The notes: generated by a model not told the origin, from the sequence alone. DNA of 64,000 nt from Tetramitus jugosus (GCA_937625935.1 OW569349.1:248001-312000); one strand, 5' to 3'; counted from the stretch's first letter, positions 10,458-22,600 are shown. Numbers and translations: made by a program.

Positions 10458-11240
10458 TTATTCGTCTGCAGTCTTGGCTCCTTCGACAGCCGTGTTCTCT
10501 TGAGACGTCTCTTCACTCTTTTCCTCTTTGTCATTCTCCTCTTGTTCTGCACTCTCATTCGCTTCTTCCTCTTCTTTACCTTCCTCTACGTCGCTCTCTT
10601 GTGCGCCAGATATTCCCAGATCCTCGAAAATGGTCTCGACATGCGTTTTTGGGTTCACTTTGGACAAGTACAGCTTTTCAATCACACCATTCTCATCAAT
10701 AACAACCGTAGCTCTCTTTGCACCCTTTCCACGTGTAGATTTCATCCCATAGCTATTAATCACTGTCATATCACTATCACTCAGCAAATGATAAGGGATT
10801 TGCTTCTTCGTTGTTACGCCTAGATGACTCTTCTCACTGTCCATACTCACTCCCAACACCTCTACATTGTTATTCTTAAATGTATTGTAATGATCTCTAA
10901 ACGAGAGGCACTCTGTCGTGCAACCAGGTGTATTGTCCTTTGGATAAAAGAACAGTACTAATTTTTTGCCGCGAAAATCAACCAGCGAGTGTAATTTTCC
11001 GTTCTCGTCGGGAATCTTTTCAAAAATAGGCGCTGAAGAACCGACTTTGAGCTCTACTGTACTCGCAGTGACAGTCTTTGTGGTTTGAGTCTTCTTCTGT
11101 GTTTGTGATGAAGTTTTAGCCTTCTTATGTGGTCGCTTTGTGCCATAGTCTTCATCCGCACTATCATCAGATTTCGGTTGTCTCTTTCGTAAATTGTAAG
11201 TCGATGTACTCTTGCTGGCTGATCTTCTCGTTGTTGGCAT
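10458..11240 (-). CDS. Peroxiredoxin Q/BCP family, nuclear (Dot5-like)
   Basis: This 260-residue protein has a basic N-terminal tail of about 60 residues (RSASKSTSTYNLRKRQ, KRPHKKAK), which looks like a nuclear signal. A thioredoxin-fold BCP/PrxQ domain follows (about 64-210), and then an acidic tail of some 50 residues. The peroxidatic Cys is C107 in DNTPGCTTEC. Family members reduce hydroperoxides using thioredoxin; yeast Dot5 is the nuclear form. The usual resolving Cys lies five residues after the first, but here the only nearby Cys is C111, four residues on, and the usual position is Leu. The gene is intronless and divergent from UBC9 (280 bp between starts). Confidence 0.9.
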   Translation of the reverse strand: MPTTRRSASKSTSTYNLRKRQPKSDDSADEDYGTKRPHKKAKTSSQTQKKTQTTKTVTASTVELKVGSSAPIFEKIPDENGKLHSLVDFRGKKLVLFFYPKDNTPGCTTECLSFRDHYNTFKNNNVEVLGVSMDSEKSHLGVTTKKQIPYHLLSDSDMTVINSYGMKSTRGKGAKRATVVIDENGVIEKLYLSKVNPKTHVETIFEDLGISGAQESDVEEGKEEEEANESAEQEENDKEEKSEETSQENTAVEGAKTADE

Positions 11241-11520
11241 CTTTCTCTTGAAGGTTGATAATGTGCTGTGATCTCAACTACAATTTTCTTTTGTTTGAAC
11301 TGGCCGTTGGATCAAAAAACAAAGCTCCTCGAAAAATGCGGGGCAATATAAATCCATTTACTCCGAGACACTTTTTTTTCTTTGAGCTCAAACAGAAGAA
11401 TTCGATAAGAAACTCTCACATTCCAACGACTGCTGCTTGTGTGAATTGAACTCAACAACAACCAAACAAACAACTACATTACTTGAATTTCGATTACTAC
11501 GTTATTATTATTACTTGAAA

Positions 11521-12190
11521 ATGTCTGGCATGGCTCAAAAGAGATTGATGGAGGAGAGAAAGGCATGGAGAAGAGATCATCCATATGGATTCTGGGCTCG
11601 TCCAGTGACCAATGACGACGGTACCATGAATCTGTTGAAATGGGAAGCTGGTATTCCAGGAAAGCAAGGCGTAAGTAACTCTTTTTTTTTTGTTGTTGTT
11701 GTTGCTCGTGTTGAAAGCTTTTTGAGCTTTTGTTGATTGTTGGGCAGTGTGTGATGAGAAAAAAGCTAACATTTGTTGTTGTTCCTGATGTTGATGTTGT
11801 GGATATATGTACGAATACACCTAATATCTACTGACTTATCTCTCTGCTGCTACGATCATATGATAGACAATGTGGGAAGGTGGTGAATACAAGTTGGTGC
11901 TTGAATTCCCTGAAGATTTTCCACAGAAGCCTCCAAGATGCAGATTCACTCCAGTTCTCTTCCATCCTAATGTATACCCTAGTGGCACTGTCTGTCTAAG
12001 TATTCTGAATGAGGATTATGATTGGAAACCAGCATTGAACTTGAAGCAGGTTTTAACGGGCATTCAAGACTTGTTGGACAACCCAAATCCAAACGATCCT
12101 GCTCAAGCTGAACCATATCACCTCTTTATCAACAATAGAGAAGAATATATGCGAAGAGTGAAGAAGATTGCTCAGGATAGTCGTCCATAG
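11521..12190 (+). CDS. UBC9: SUMO-conjugating enzyme UBC9 (two exons)
   Basis: Exons 11521..11670 and 11867..12190 flank a 196-bp GTAAGT...AG intron. The phase-0 join gives [14 protein letters not shown], aligning with human UBE2I at GKKGTPWEGG. The 157-residue product has the N-terminal [12 protein letters not shown], the HPN motif ([16 protein letters not shown]) with the active Cys at residue 93, the same number as in human UBC9, and the UBC9-specific [12 protein letters not shown] region. It takes SUMO from the E1 SAE1/UBA2 and transfers it to lysines in psi-K-x-E sites, mainly in the nucleus. The intron contains a T-rich tract. The gene is convergent with the CIPK-like gene, 119 bp away. 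Confidence 0.96.
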
Positions 12191-12309
12191 TAAAATTATT
12201 TATACCTTGTTTTTTTAATGTTATTTGTCATGTTTTTGTATTATGTTTCAATGCCGTTGACCTGTTGTATTGCATTGTTTGTAACTAGAAAAATTTGTAT
12301 TTACTCTTT

Positions 12310-14161
12310 TCATGCTGCAACTTCCTGCGATTGTTGTTGTCGTGGAGAAGAAGGTTGACTGGTGGTTGTAGTAGTTGTAGGGGTGATATTGCTTGGAGTG
12401 GCTGGAGTAGCTGGAGTGGTTGTTGAGGTAGTAATTGGAGTCAGATTGTCGTCATTCGAGTAAGGTGACTTGCTCACATATGAGTCCAGGTAATAATTGT
12501 CCTGTCCAGCAAACTTCTCTGACAAAGTTCTGAACACGTTGTGGAACTTTAGCGTGTTACCCTTGATACGATACATCTCACAAAGATTTGTTCCAAACAC
12601 CTCTAGAACAGACATTCTGAATCGGAATTCAATGTCCAGTTTTTGCATTCTGACCTTCATCTCAAAGCTTGTCTCAGAGATCTTAATCGTCGTATCCTTC
12701 AAGTCACCAATAAATTTGCTAATCTGCTCAAATATGTCATCTGGATGACCAATGGCAATAAATGTACAATTTCTCTTGACGGAAGCAGGTGAAGACGACT
12801 GTGATTGATTTCTCTTTTGTTTCTTGGATTCCTTGTCCGGTGGTGTAATCAAATTCTGCAACGAATTACTAATCAGGATCGCAACAATGTCGAACGCTGT
12901 CATCTTGTCCGCATTCTGCATACGCACTGAAATTCTCTTGTTACCCAACATGGCATTCCTGTTTCTGTAATTGAGATTTCTCTCTCTTCTCATGTCATCA
13001 ATCTCTCCAAACACATCATTCACACCACTGCTGCCACCACCTCTGTTTCTCTGACTCATCGTGCTCAACTCGTTGAGCATTGTGGCCGTTGATGCCTCAT
13101 CATAAATCACTTCTTCCTTTGCGTCTTGAATTGCATTTTCCACATCCATCTTCGTAATAATGATATCGGCGTTTCGGTTGAATCCTCTGCCTTCATCGTC
13201 CTCCACCGATATGGTACTCAACGTATGCTTGTTGAGCAAATCAGAGTCGTCCAATCCCTCTCGGAACCACTCATCCTCCTGAATGTCCTTCATCTTAGCT
13301 CTCTGCTCCGGATCTACCACAATAATCTTGTCCAACAGTGCACGAACACTGGGTGAGAAATACGAGGGATACTTGAACTCTAGATTTTCAATTCTCTTGA
13401 ACAGGTCATTGACAGTGTCGCCGTCAAATGGATGACAACCAGACAGCATCACAAACAGAATGATACCGCAACTCCAGATATCTGCCTTTTTTCCTTCGTA
13501 CTTTCCCGAGAGAACCTCTGGTGCGACATAGTGCGGCGTTCCACAAATGGTGCTCAACATTGTATTGTTGGAGCTCAGTATACCACTCAGACCAAAATCA
13601 GAAATTTTCAAGTCATCACTCGAATCCAACAACAAATTCTCTGGCTTCAAATCCCTGTGAGCAATATTGTTCTGATGACAATACGCAATTCCATCAATCA
13701 ACTGTCTAAAATATTTTCGCGCAATTTCTTCATCGAATTTTTTGGCGGCCACAATTTTATCAAATAATTCTCCTCCTGTTACGATTTCCATGACAATGTA
13801 AATGTGGTTGGTCGATTTCAAGACTTCTTTCATCTGGACACACGGATATAGGACAGACACAAACAAACAAACATTTGTTAGCTCAACAACAACAACAACA
13901 AATCAATCACAATACATCACAAACAACAAACAAATAACAACATACCTGAACAATATTGCTATGTTTCATTGATTTCAGAACAGAAATTTCTCTCTTGACT
14001 TGCTTCTCCATTCCTTGCTTCTCCAAGTTTTGAATATTCACAATTTTGACGGCAACGACTTCTCTCGTCTCGACATGTATGCCTCGTTTGACTTTTGAAA
14101 AGTTTCCTCGGCCCAAAGTTTCTCTCAGTTCATATTTTCCAACACGTCTCTGTTTGCCCAT
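12310..14161 (-). CDS. CIPK/SnRK3-like Ser/Thr kinase with NAF-like motif (two exons)
   Basis: Exons 13946..14161 and 12310..13833 flank a 112-bp GTATGT...AG intron holding a (CAA)n tract; the join reads HSNIVQ-MKEVLK and gives 579 residues. The kinase domain (about 9-263) has LGRGNFSKVKRG, the catalytic HRDLKPENLL, DFGLS and the activation loop CGTPHYVAPEVLSGKYEGKK, all very close to SnRK/CIPK kinases. At 383-402 a motif MTAFDIVAILISNSLQNL resembles the NAF/FISL segment through which CBL calcium sensors relieve autoinhibition. A KA1-like C-terminal domain follows (about 420-535). A long polar tail of Thr, Pro and Gln closes the protein. CIPK is favoured over plain AMPK because of the NAF-like motif. 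Confidence 0.88.
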
Positions 14162-14404
14162 GTTGTTGATGATGTTTTGTTGAAGTAGTTGTCGTTGTTG
14201 TTACTATATTATTTTGTTATAGTATGGCGCGTGTTGTTCAGTTGAGTTTGATAGATGGGACAGTTTTTCTTTGTTTGACTTGCCGCTGGATTTTTTGGTT
14301 TGGCAGACGTCAAATGTCTCAATCGGGGTTTAAGGAAATTCAGAGCTTTGATTGAACGCCTTATGGGAACAAAATTGTTTCAGGAACTGTGGTTGTAACG
14401 ACTT

Positions 14405-15493
14405 TTATGGACTGGGTGTGAAAAACTGGATTAACTTGAGTGCGAAAGGCTTAAAAATATCTGCATTTTCAACACTGTGCATTGACCATGCTCGGAAAAG
14501 AGTCGCTTGATCCTCTCTAGTCTTGCGTCCAACGTGCACACGGAACCGGTGAATCAGCTCTGGTCTTCCATCAGCCAGGAATGCACATGTTATGATTGAT
14601 GATCTCATGCACACTTGTGAAACTGCGTCTGTTCTTGGTGCCATCTTGAGCATTGTATCAGCCAACGTTTCCATCACATCACTCTCCATGCATTTGAGAG
14701 CTAATTTGTCCCACATGTCATCCGGAACAAACTTGTTGTTCAATGAGAGGAACGATAGAATGTTGCTGCACGTTTGTCTGAACATTGGGTCCGTCTTTCC
14801 CATTTTCATCATCCACGGTACGATATTCAACACGGAATACACTGATTTTTGAACGCTCGTATTTTGAACTGTTTGTGCACTCATCATGAATATCATTTCA
14901 TTCAACAGTTCACATGCCGATGCCATTATCTCATCACTCTTGGCACCACTACCACTACTATTATTCGATGATAGCTCTACTCTCATCAAATCACACGTGA
15001 CATATCTCACAACAGAAAACAACATTCCACTCATGAGCATCTCCATTGCCAAATCACTGGGTCTCAATTGCCTATAACTCAATTCAATTGTCAAATCCAA
15101 ATACTTGCTCAACAGTGCCATATCCTCCTCATACTCATCTACACGACTACTACTACTGTCGCTGCTGCTATTCTTACTTTCATTGCACAGCGAAAGCAAA
15201 ACTTTAGTGTACTTGCTCATGAATGAAACAAGTGCACGTACAAAATCATGCTTCTTTTCATGATCCGATTGCATTTGTTTTTCTAGCGATAACAAGTGTT
15301 CATATTCTTGTTGGATCGCATGTTCAGAAGGTATGACGATACCACTTGCTGTTATTCTCTGTTGTCGAAGTTGTCGTTGTTGCTTGTTTTGAGAGAAGAA
15401 GGGTAGTCGGTTGAATGAGAGGAAACTGAGTGCAGCGATAAAACTGGCACCTCCGCCGAGCATCAGTAGAGATCGCAATAAATTACTGTTCAT
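14405..15493 (-). CDS. Unknown protein with N-terminal membrane anchor
   Basis: An intronless 362-residue protein that I do not recognise. Residues 5-27 (LLRSLLMLGGGASFIAALSF) form a single hydrophobic helix, preceded by only a few residues and followed by a basic Gln/Arg stretch. This fits a signal anchor or an outer-membrane tail facing the cytosol or matrix. The rest is alpha-helical in character, with a Ser-rich loop near residue 110. Repeated Leu/Met helices from about 130 to 340 resemble an armadillo-like solenoid, but no clear repeat could be aligned. It lies between the CIPK-like kinase and ITFG1, which tells nothing about its job. Confidence 0.75.
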   Translation of the reverse strand: MNSNLLRSLLMLGGGASFIAALSFLSFNRLPFFSQNKQQRQLRQQRITASGIVIPSEHAIQQEYEHLLSLEKQMQSDHEKKHDFVRALVSFMSKYTKVLLSLCNESKNSSSDSSSSRVDEYEEDMALLSKYLDLTIELSYRQLRPSDLAMEMLMSGMLFSVVRYVTCDLMRVELSSNNSSGSGAKSDEIMASACELLNEMIFMMSAQTVQNTSVQKSVYSVLNIVPWMMKMGKTDPMFRQTCSNILSFLSLNNKFVPDDMWDKLALKCMESDVMETLADTMLKMAPRTDAVSQVCMRSSIITCAFLADGRPELIHRFRVHVGRKTREDQATLFRAWSMHSVENADIFKPFALKLIQFFTPSP

Positions 15494-15585
15494 GTTCCGT
15501 GTGTGAGTCGATGTTCGATCTTATTTGAATTTTGTTTTTTGTGTGATCAAATTTGAGGTTTTTCTGTGAACAATCGGGAGTGTGT

Positions 15586-17766
15586 TTATCCGATAAGGAG
15601 TTTGTTGGGTGCAGAGTGAGCAGCTTCGGTGGAAGAAGTCTTTGCCTTCTTGTCCTTGTACTTTTCATATCTCCAGAGAGCAATGATGGGCAGACCAATC
15701 AGAAGGAGAGTGGACAGAACTGAAATGGCAACCCAGAAGGAATGACCAGATGGACTGACATAGAGCTCCAGTTCCCACTTGCTTGGTGTGTAGGTCGGGT
15801 AGGGCAGAGCAACGAGTTGAGAGTTTGGAATGATACCTGTTTGGTATTGATAATTTGTCTTGGAGGAGTCAAACACCTTTCCAAAGAAGAAGTCTTCGAC
15901 GTATCCGTTGGTTCTACCGAGACCGAACAAGTGATAAGGAGGTTGAAGCGCAGCGTAGCTCGATTGGGTGAGCTGAGTGTTGATTCTTGGATGCTTCTTT
16001 CCCTGTAGATCAGAAACGGAAAACTTGAATGTCATTCCAGGCATTTGCGTACCTCTTTCCTTTGCTCCGTTGAGTCCATGTGTCTTCAGGAAATAGGCAT
16101 CATTGAAATAATTATTGTAATAACCTCTGATGGTTTGATTGCCTGATTGATGATCATACATGGTTGTGAGAATGTCAAGGACTCCCGATTCGTCCAAATC
16201 CATGAAGAATCCATTATAAATTGGTGTGAAGTCAGTGTCTGGAACGTCAATCAATGGTAGGTCATCGACACCATCCAACTGCTCATGGAATGTTCTTACA
16301 CAATTTTCTGGAGACTTGGAAGGACAAGCAATATTTGTCCATAACATTAGTTTCAATGATTGTATCCTTCTGCCGTTGGTATCGTCACCCTCTGCTAAAT
16401 CAGCAACCTGTATCACAGGCACAACCAAATCAGTGTAGCCATCAAAATTATAATCTCCGGCTCGCATAGTAGCTGGGAAATAGGAGCCATCTGCTTGTTG
16501 GAACGTTTGAGCCAGTCTCTTGTCCGCTGGGAATTGAACATGGTAAGTCTTACTTCCCATGGTAAAGTTTTTCCGTGAACAGAGATCGGTCATTGATCGG
16601 CTTGGTTGATCATTCATGTAGATGACAACTTCGTTTGTGTCATCGCAATATGGTCTTGGATTGCAAACAGGCACAATCAAATCAAAGTCTCCATCTCTAT
16701 CGAAATCGTTGAACACGACACGACCAGAACCAATCGGTGCCTTGAAAACTCGATTCTGTCGCTTCAGTTTTCCCTCCGAGCTCACCCATATTTCAAATAG
16801 TTGATTGGTGCACACTGCTCTTGATGTTGCCGAATAATTTTCGTCCATGCACGACGTGATAAACAAATCAGAGGAACAATCACCATTCAAATCAATAAAA
16901 ACGTTCGTAGCTGGGTACACGAGAGGATACAATGGTTGTTCATCATCAGCCTCCTGTTGCACCACTTCATACACGAGTGTTTGCTGCTCTTCTCCCTTTT
17001 TCGGTGCCTGATTGATCCAAAATGTTCGTTTTCCATTCATTTCACCAAACAGATCCACTCTCATGTCTCCATTGATGTCCATGACCAACACTTGATCATC
17101 AAAATCATAGGGCAACTGTGTCACGTTTGAAAATTTGGCAGAGCTTCCTCCAAGTCCCATATAAGCAATCAATTGATATCCGGGAAAAACTTGCTTCGTG
17201 TCGACGCGATACGTTCTCACAGTGACCAACAAATCCAATTTTCCATCAAAATTCAAATCTGCTGCCGTCACATCTTCAATCAGCGTGTAATTGTCAGCAT
17301 TGGAAGGTGCATTGATTTGAGCATTGTCATTGACTTTGAATTGCCATGTACTGTGAGTCCACAGAAACATTTGAATGCACTGATTCTGACATCCAATCAC
17401 CACTAGATCCGTGCTGCAATTGAATGAACAATCATCGTAAGCTACAATGATCACTCGTAAAAAAAAAGAAGCAAAACAATAATCATCAACAACATACTAC
17501 TTGTCATAGTTGACATCGGCGAGGCATGCAGCTCTACCTTGTATATCTCCCAGATTCAATTCTTTGGTTGCGTCATACAACTTGCTTTTTTGAAAGTTCG
17601 GGGCAGCAGAAAAACTTGGCGGGAAAAAGTTGATGGAGTGTACGGTGGTTGACAAGAGTGTGAGAATAAGTAGGAATAGGGTGATCGTCGATAATAGATT
17701 ATTTTTGCTGTGTTTGTTATTGTTCTTGTTGCTCATCATACGATGTATGATGGTTGTTGTCGTCAT
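15586..17766 (-). CDS. ITFG1: ITFG1/TIP-like FG-GAP membrane protein (two exons)
   Basis: Exons 17498..17766 and 15586..17413 flank an 84-bp GTATGT...AG intron. The phase-2 join restores an FG-GAP/calcium-loop motif, ADVNYDKYTDLVVIG, and gives 698 residues. A hydrophobic leader (about 24-44) is followed by an integrin-alpha-like propeller with repeated D-x-[DN]-x-D-G loops (DLNFDGKLDLL, DINGDMRVDL, DLNGDCSSDL, DFDRDGDFDL, DYNFDGYTDL). A single membrane helix near 645-668 and a short Lys-rich tail close it. This is the layout of T-cell immunomodulatory protein. The protist function is unknown; a secretory-pathway or surface membrane protein is expected. It is divergent from the FERM gene. Confidence 0.93.
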
Positions 17767-18110
17767 GACTGATATTTGTTGTGTTTCTGGTTTGCTATTG
17801 GTTTTTCGGAGTGAGAAGGAAAAAAGCGAAGGAGAAGGAGTTTTTAATACTCCTATTTTCTTGGTTCCAATATATAAAAATCCGATAGCTTGTTGTAAGC
17901 GAAACCCTGAAGCATGTCATGTCAGACATCATCCACACCCCGAAGGTTTGACGTCTCAGACTCGCGTGATGAATTTTGAGAAAGCAACAAAGTGCTACTC
18001 CGCTACAAAGAAACGAGAGGAACAATATCCACTGCTGTCACATTTCTTTCGAGAATCATCAAAACAACAAAACCAAACTCACACAAACACATACATACCA
18101 ATAGAATATC
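17767..18110. other. Shared promoter region between ITFG1 and the FERM gene
   Basis: These 344 bp separate two divergent start codons. The right side is rich in CAA/ACA, typical of 5' leaders here. No RNA gene or convincing ORF was seen; the long frame that crosses it is antisense to ITFG1 and runs into the FERM intron. Confidence 0.5.
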
Positions 18111-19385
18111 ATGTCGGTAAGTGTCTCACTCACTCAACTATTACTCACAACAACCATCCACCTCTGCCACACACCACCTTCATTTACAACGAAAAAAAAA
18201 CAACCGCCAAAATAGTTACTAACTACAATCCTTTCTTTTTTTTCTCACCATCATCATTATCATCATCATCAAAACCACACTCAACTCAAAAATCACCTAC
18301 ACCATACACAAATGACAACAAAACAAAACAAAAAAATCACTCACACTCACTCACACACACACACACACAAACCATAGGACGCCAAAAAGCTCGTGATTCG
18401 TGTCTACTTTGTCGATGACTCATTCAAGACACTTGCCGTCAATTCCACCATCTCTGCCAGTGAACTCTGCTCTGTCGTAGCAGAAAAGATTGAACTGGAC
18501 GAAAAGGAGACGTTTGCTCTCTTCTTCTACAAGAATGGTGAATGTCGTTGCTTGGACGATGAAGAACAACCTTGCAAGGTCATGGTATATGAAACCATGG
18601 GCAACGACGGTGACTTTAACGAGTACATTAGTGATGCTAAAAAGTGGGACAAGTTGAAAAAAGAGTGGGAAAAGGATAGTAAGCTCGTGTACAAGCGACG
18701 AGTCTTCCTCAAGCACAAGGCCATCCCCAGAGAACAAGAAAAGTTTTTAACGTACAGTTATATTCAAGCGGTGGCTGATGTGAGAGACGGAACTTATCCA
18801 TGTTCACAGTCGGCTGCTATTGAGCTCGCTGGTCTTCAAATGCAAGTCACATTCGGTGATCACAACAAGAAGATTCACATTGCTGGTTTCCTAAAGGACA
18901 AGATTGGTCGATTCATACCGGCACCACTGCTGCAGAGCAATCGTCGATTGGAAGACTGGGAGAGAGATATTTTCCAGGAGCACGCACGTCTCTCCATGCT
19001 CAAAAAGGAAGACGCAATGCTCCAGTATTTGCACCACGTGAGAAATTGGAGCTTTTATGGCAGTACGTTCTGGACGGTTACATCTGTCAACAAGGAGAGT
19101 GCCAGTCTGCCTGATCAAGTCGTGTTGGCAGTCAACTCGAACGGTATTCAATTGTTGAAGCTCGGAACAAAGGAACCGATTCTCACACAGAGATATGCCG
19201 ATATTTATAGTTGGGCGTACAAGAAGAATGCATTTGCGTTTGTCAGTGGTGTCCTCACAAAGCAAAAGTTCCAGTTTGCTACTACGCACGGAAAGGACAT
19301 TGCTCGTACATTGCAGGCCTATGTGGAATTTTTGTTGGAGGAGAGGAAGAAGGACGGTGGAAAGGCTGTTCAAAAGACCAACTAA
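18111..19385 (+). CDS. Stand-alone FERM-domain protein (two exons, first exon two codons)
   Basis: Exons 18111..18116 (ATG TCG) and 18378..19385 flank a 261-bp GTAAGT...AG intron; the join gives MS-DAKKLVIRVYFVDD and 337 residues. The larger frame has no ATG before the FERM F1 lobe, so the tiny first exon is needed to supply a start. F1 (about 7-95) is ubiquitin-like, F2 (about 115-225) contains FLTYSYIQAVADVRDGTYP and the acyl-CoA-binding-like helices, and F3 (about 230-325) is PH-like. The style matches talin or MyTH4-FERM myosin FERMs, but no motor or rod is attached. Membrane-cytoskeleton linkage is the likely role, inferred from the domain. Confidence 0.85.
18241..18370. repeat. Low-complexity and (CA)n tract in the FERM intron
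   Basis: The intron carries (CAT)n-like triplets near 18251-18270 and an AC/TCAC microsatellite ending in six or more AC units at about 18350-18370, just before the CCATAG acceptor. It is likely length-variable between strains. Confidence 0.7.
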
Positions 19386-19609
19386 TGATCTGTCTGTGTC
19401 TCTATGTCTCTCTGTCTCTCTGCCTCTCTCTTTTCGGTTGTTGCATCAAATGTGTTTGTTTTATGGGCACTTGTTGAACAACTGTTGTACTGTGTATCTA
19501 TTAGAATGGTCTGTGTAGACCACCCAAAAAACAACCAATAAATTGTTCATTCAATTCAAGAGTAATGCAAGCGCTTTTGATAAATATTTAACATTGTGTA
19601 TTACAAATT

Positions 19610-22600
19610 TTACTCGAAATCATCGTCCATCAATGAAACTTCACAATCTCCATCTTCCACGTTCATTGTATTTTCCTGAGATGTCTTGACAGGTGACAGA
19701 TAGGAATCCAATGTATTCTTTTGCACCTTTCTTCTCTTGGCCTTGTTTGCTCTACTGATCACTTTTGTGATAGGAGCAGGCGAAGGAGCAACAGCTTTGG
19801 TTGACTGTTTAGGCTTGATTGGTGACTCTTCATCGTAGTAGGCATCTTCTTCCTGTGATTCAATCTTGGACTTTGGAGCTTGTTTGGTTGTTTTTGCAGC
19901 TGTAGTCTTTGATCTTGTTTTCTTGGCGAGTTGAGTGTCATCAGGGTCATAGTCGTCATCGTTTTCATCGTCACTATCCTTCTTTCTTCCTCTTTTTGGT
20001 TTTGGTCTTTCTTCTTCTTCCTCATCTTCTTCATCGTCTTGGTCGTCATCAGTCAGATTCAAATCAATATCTACCTTCATGGACGATTCAACTTCCTGGC
20101 TGGGTCCCTTTTGCTTGAGCCTATCGAGCAAAGAACCACTGAATTCTTCATCGTCATCTTCAACCTTGGTCTTGGCGGCAGCTGGTGCTCTCTTGGATCT
20201 AGATGGTTTAGCTCTCTTGATGATGACTTCATCATCTTCCTCCTCTTCTTCGTCACTTTCTACTTCTTCTTCCTCATTCTCCTTCTTCAGTGTGAGTTTT
20301 GTTTGTTTGCCCTTTGTTTCAGTGGTTTCCTTCTTGACTGCTGTTGCTCTCACTTTCTTTTCCTTCTTAACCATAATGATTGGGGCAGGTCTGTTCATGC
20401 TTGTGGCGTTTCTCTCTCTCACTTCCACCTTGCTTCCCTTCTTTTTGGCGAGCTTTTTCAAATATTCAACCTCATCCTTCGTTTCTTTGTCTTCAATATC
20501 AGTAAGAACATCGATGAACTGGTCCAAATCCCTAGTCCACATTTGCTCGATTGTGGTTTTGTTGAGCACGTCAATTTCTCGTCCTTTAGAGTTCTTTTCA
20601 TCTTCGAGCTTCTTCACCTTTTCAAGGGAGAGGGACAATAGAGACATACTCAAGAGATAGCTGTAGCCACTATCTAATTTCTTAATCTCGGTGTTTGTTT
20701 CCTCTTCATCACTCTCATCGTCATTTGTATCTTCTACATCTCCAGCAACCTTGACCTTTGACTTTTCATTCTTTGGGAACAGACTATACTTTTTCTTCTT
20801 CAGTTCATTCAAGATGTCCACCTTCTTCCTCTGCTTGATGACAAGATCACCACTGATCACAGCAAGGATGAACCGAACTTTGTTAGATAAAATATCTAAT
20901 TCTCTCTGTAGTTTTGACAATATATGCTCCTTTCTGTTGATGTAGAATTGCTTTCTCACTTCATAAAACTCTCTCAAAATCTCATGAGTAGAGCGGTAAG
21001 TTTTGATCGATCCGTCAGCTGCGAAGAGTGTCATATTAGTAGTGGAAAGTTTCTTCGATAACTTGAAGAACTCGTCCAATCCTTTTGCTTGAGCTTCCTT
21101 CATTTGAGCATCAGTCATGGAGATTGTGAAGGATACAGTAATGTCTGTATGATTTTCTCTGAACTCTTCAATCTTCTTTTCTTCAATAAACTTTTCCAAT
21201 TGTTCCTTGTAGGATTGGGTCCAAACTCTGACAGGAAGCTCAGTGATTTTGATAGTATTACTATCGACCTTGGTCAGCTTACCTCTCGTTTCCCACTTGT
21301 TTAAATCAAGCATTGCAGTATCACCTTCAAAGCCCTTGAACCAAGGTGTCATATCGACAGTCTCTTCCCCTTTGATCAATCGTTTCACATTATCAACAAT
21401 ATCACGAGGATTATAATTTGGAATAAATGTGGACCACGCAGTACCAATACCTTCTGAGCCATTCACTAGAACTAGAGGAATGACAGGTACATAGTGTTTA
21501 GGTTCAATTTTCTGACCATCATCATCCAAGTAATCCAAGATTTCATCATCGTCCTTCTGGAAGATAGTTCGAGTAATCTTTGCTAGCTTCGTGAAAATGT
21601 AACGAGTACTAGCAGCATCCTTTCCGCCTTGTAGTCTTGTACCGAATTGACCACTAGGCACCAATAAATTAATGTTATTTGCACCGACAAAAGTTTGTGC
21701 CATGTTGACAATTGTACCAGCCAAACTAGCTTCACCGTGGTGATATGCAGAGTGTTCAGCAACATAACCGGAGAGTTGAGCAACCTTGATTTCTTTGGTC
21801 AGGTTACGTTTGAAACAAGAGAATAGAATCTTTCTTTGACCAGGTTTCAAACCATCAACTAGACTTGGAATAGAACGAGCACAATCAGCAAGTGAGAAAA
21901 GAACAAACTCTCGATCAAAGAACTCTGAGTATTTGACATTCTTTTGGGTTTGATCTAATTCATCTGTTCCATCCTTATGTTCTGCAAGCCATTTCTTTCT
22001 TTCTTCCACTTTATCTTTTGCGAAGGCAGTAATAATTTTGCTTTGAGATGCATCTCCCTCCCATTTGAACGATTTTTGATGCTGTGTCATGTTGTTAAAG
22101 TACTCTTTTGCTTCCTTAGCAGTACTTGTACCCAGACCCTTGTAATACTTCACTTCCCATTGATTGATGTTTTCGATATTATCCTTCCAGTTAATATACT
22201 GTGGAATTGAAAAGAATGAAAGTTCTTTCTTTTGTCGCTTGTGGGTCGCCTTAATAATAGGTGTGATAAACTCCTTCATAAAGCCATTAATTTGTAAGAG
22301 GGAAGGCCAGAATTTGTGAATCCAGTTGATAATCAAACCCTTAATATGAGAGCCATCGTGATCTTGATCAGCCATGATCATGACACTACCATATCTCAGT
22401 TTCTTTAGTTCTTCTTTTGTGTAGGACTTTTGATGTTGCAAACCCAAAATTTTGGTCAAGGCCTTAATTTCCTCATTGCTGGTAACCTTTGTCGTGGCAC
22501 AATCTCTCACATTCAAAGGTTTTCCTTTGAGTGGGAATACACCATACTTATCTCGACCAATCACACTGAGACCAGCAATAGCAAGAGCCTTTGCAGAATC

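Noticed and set aside
17630-18418. 262-codon plus-strand ORF across the ITFG1/FERM promoter
   Set aside because: It is antisense to ITFG1 exon 1, then crosses the FERM leader and intron; the translation is low complexity (CA repeats).
19931-20641. 236- and 193-codon plus-strand ORFs inside TOP2
   Set aside because: Antisense shadows of the Glu/Lys/Asp-rich TOP2 tail, giving Phe/Leu/Ser-rich translations.
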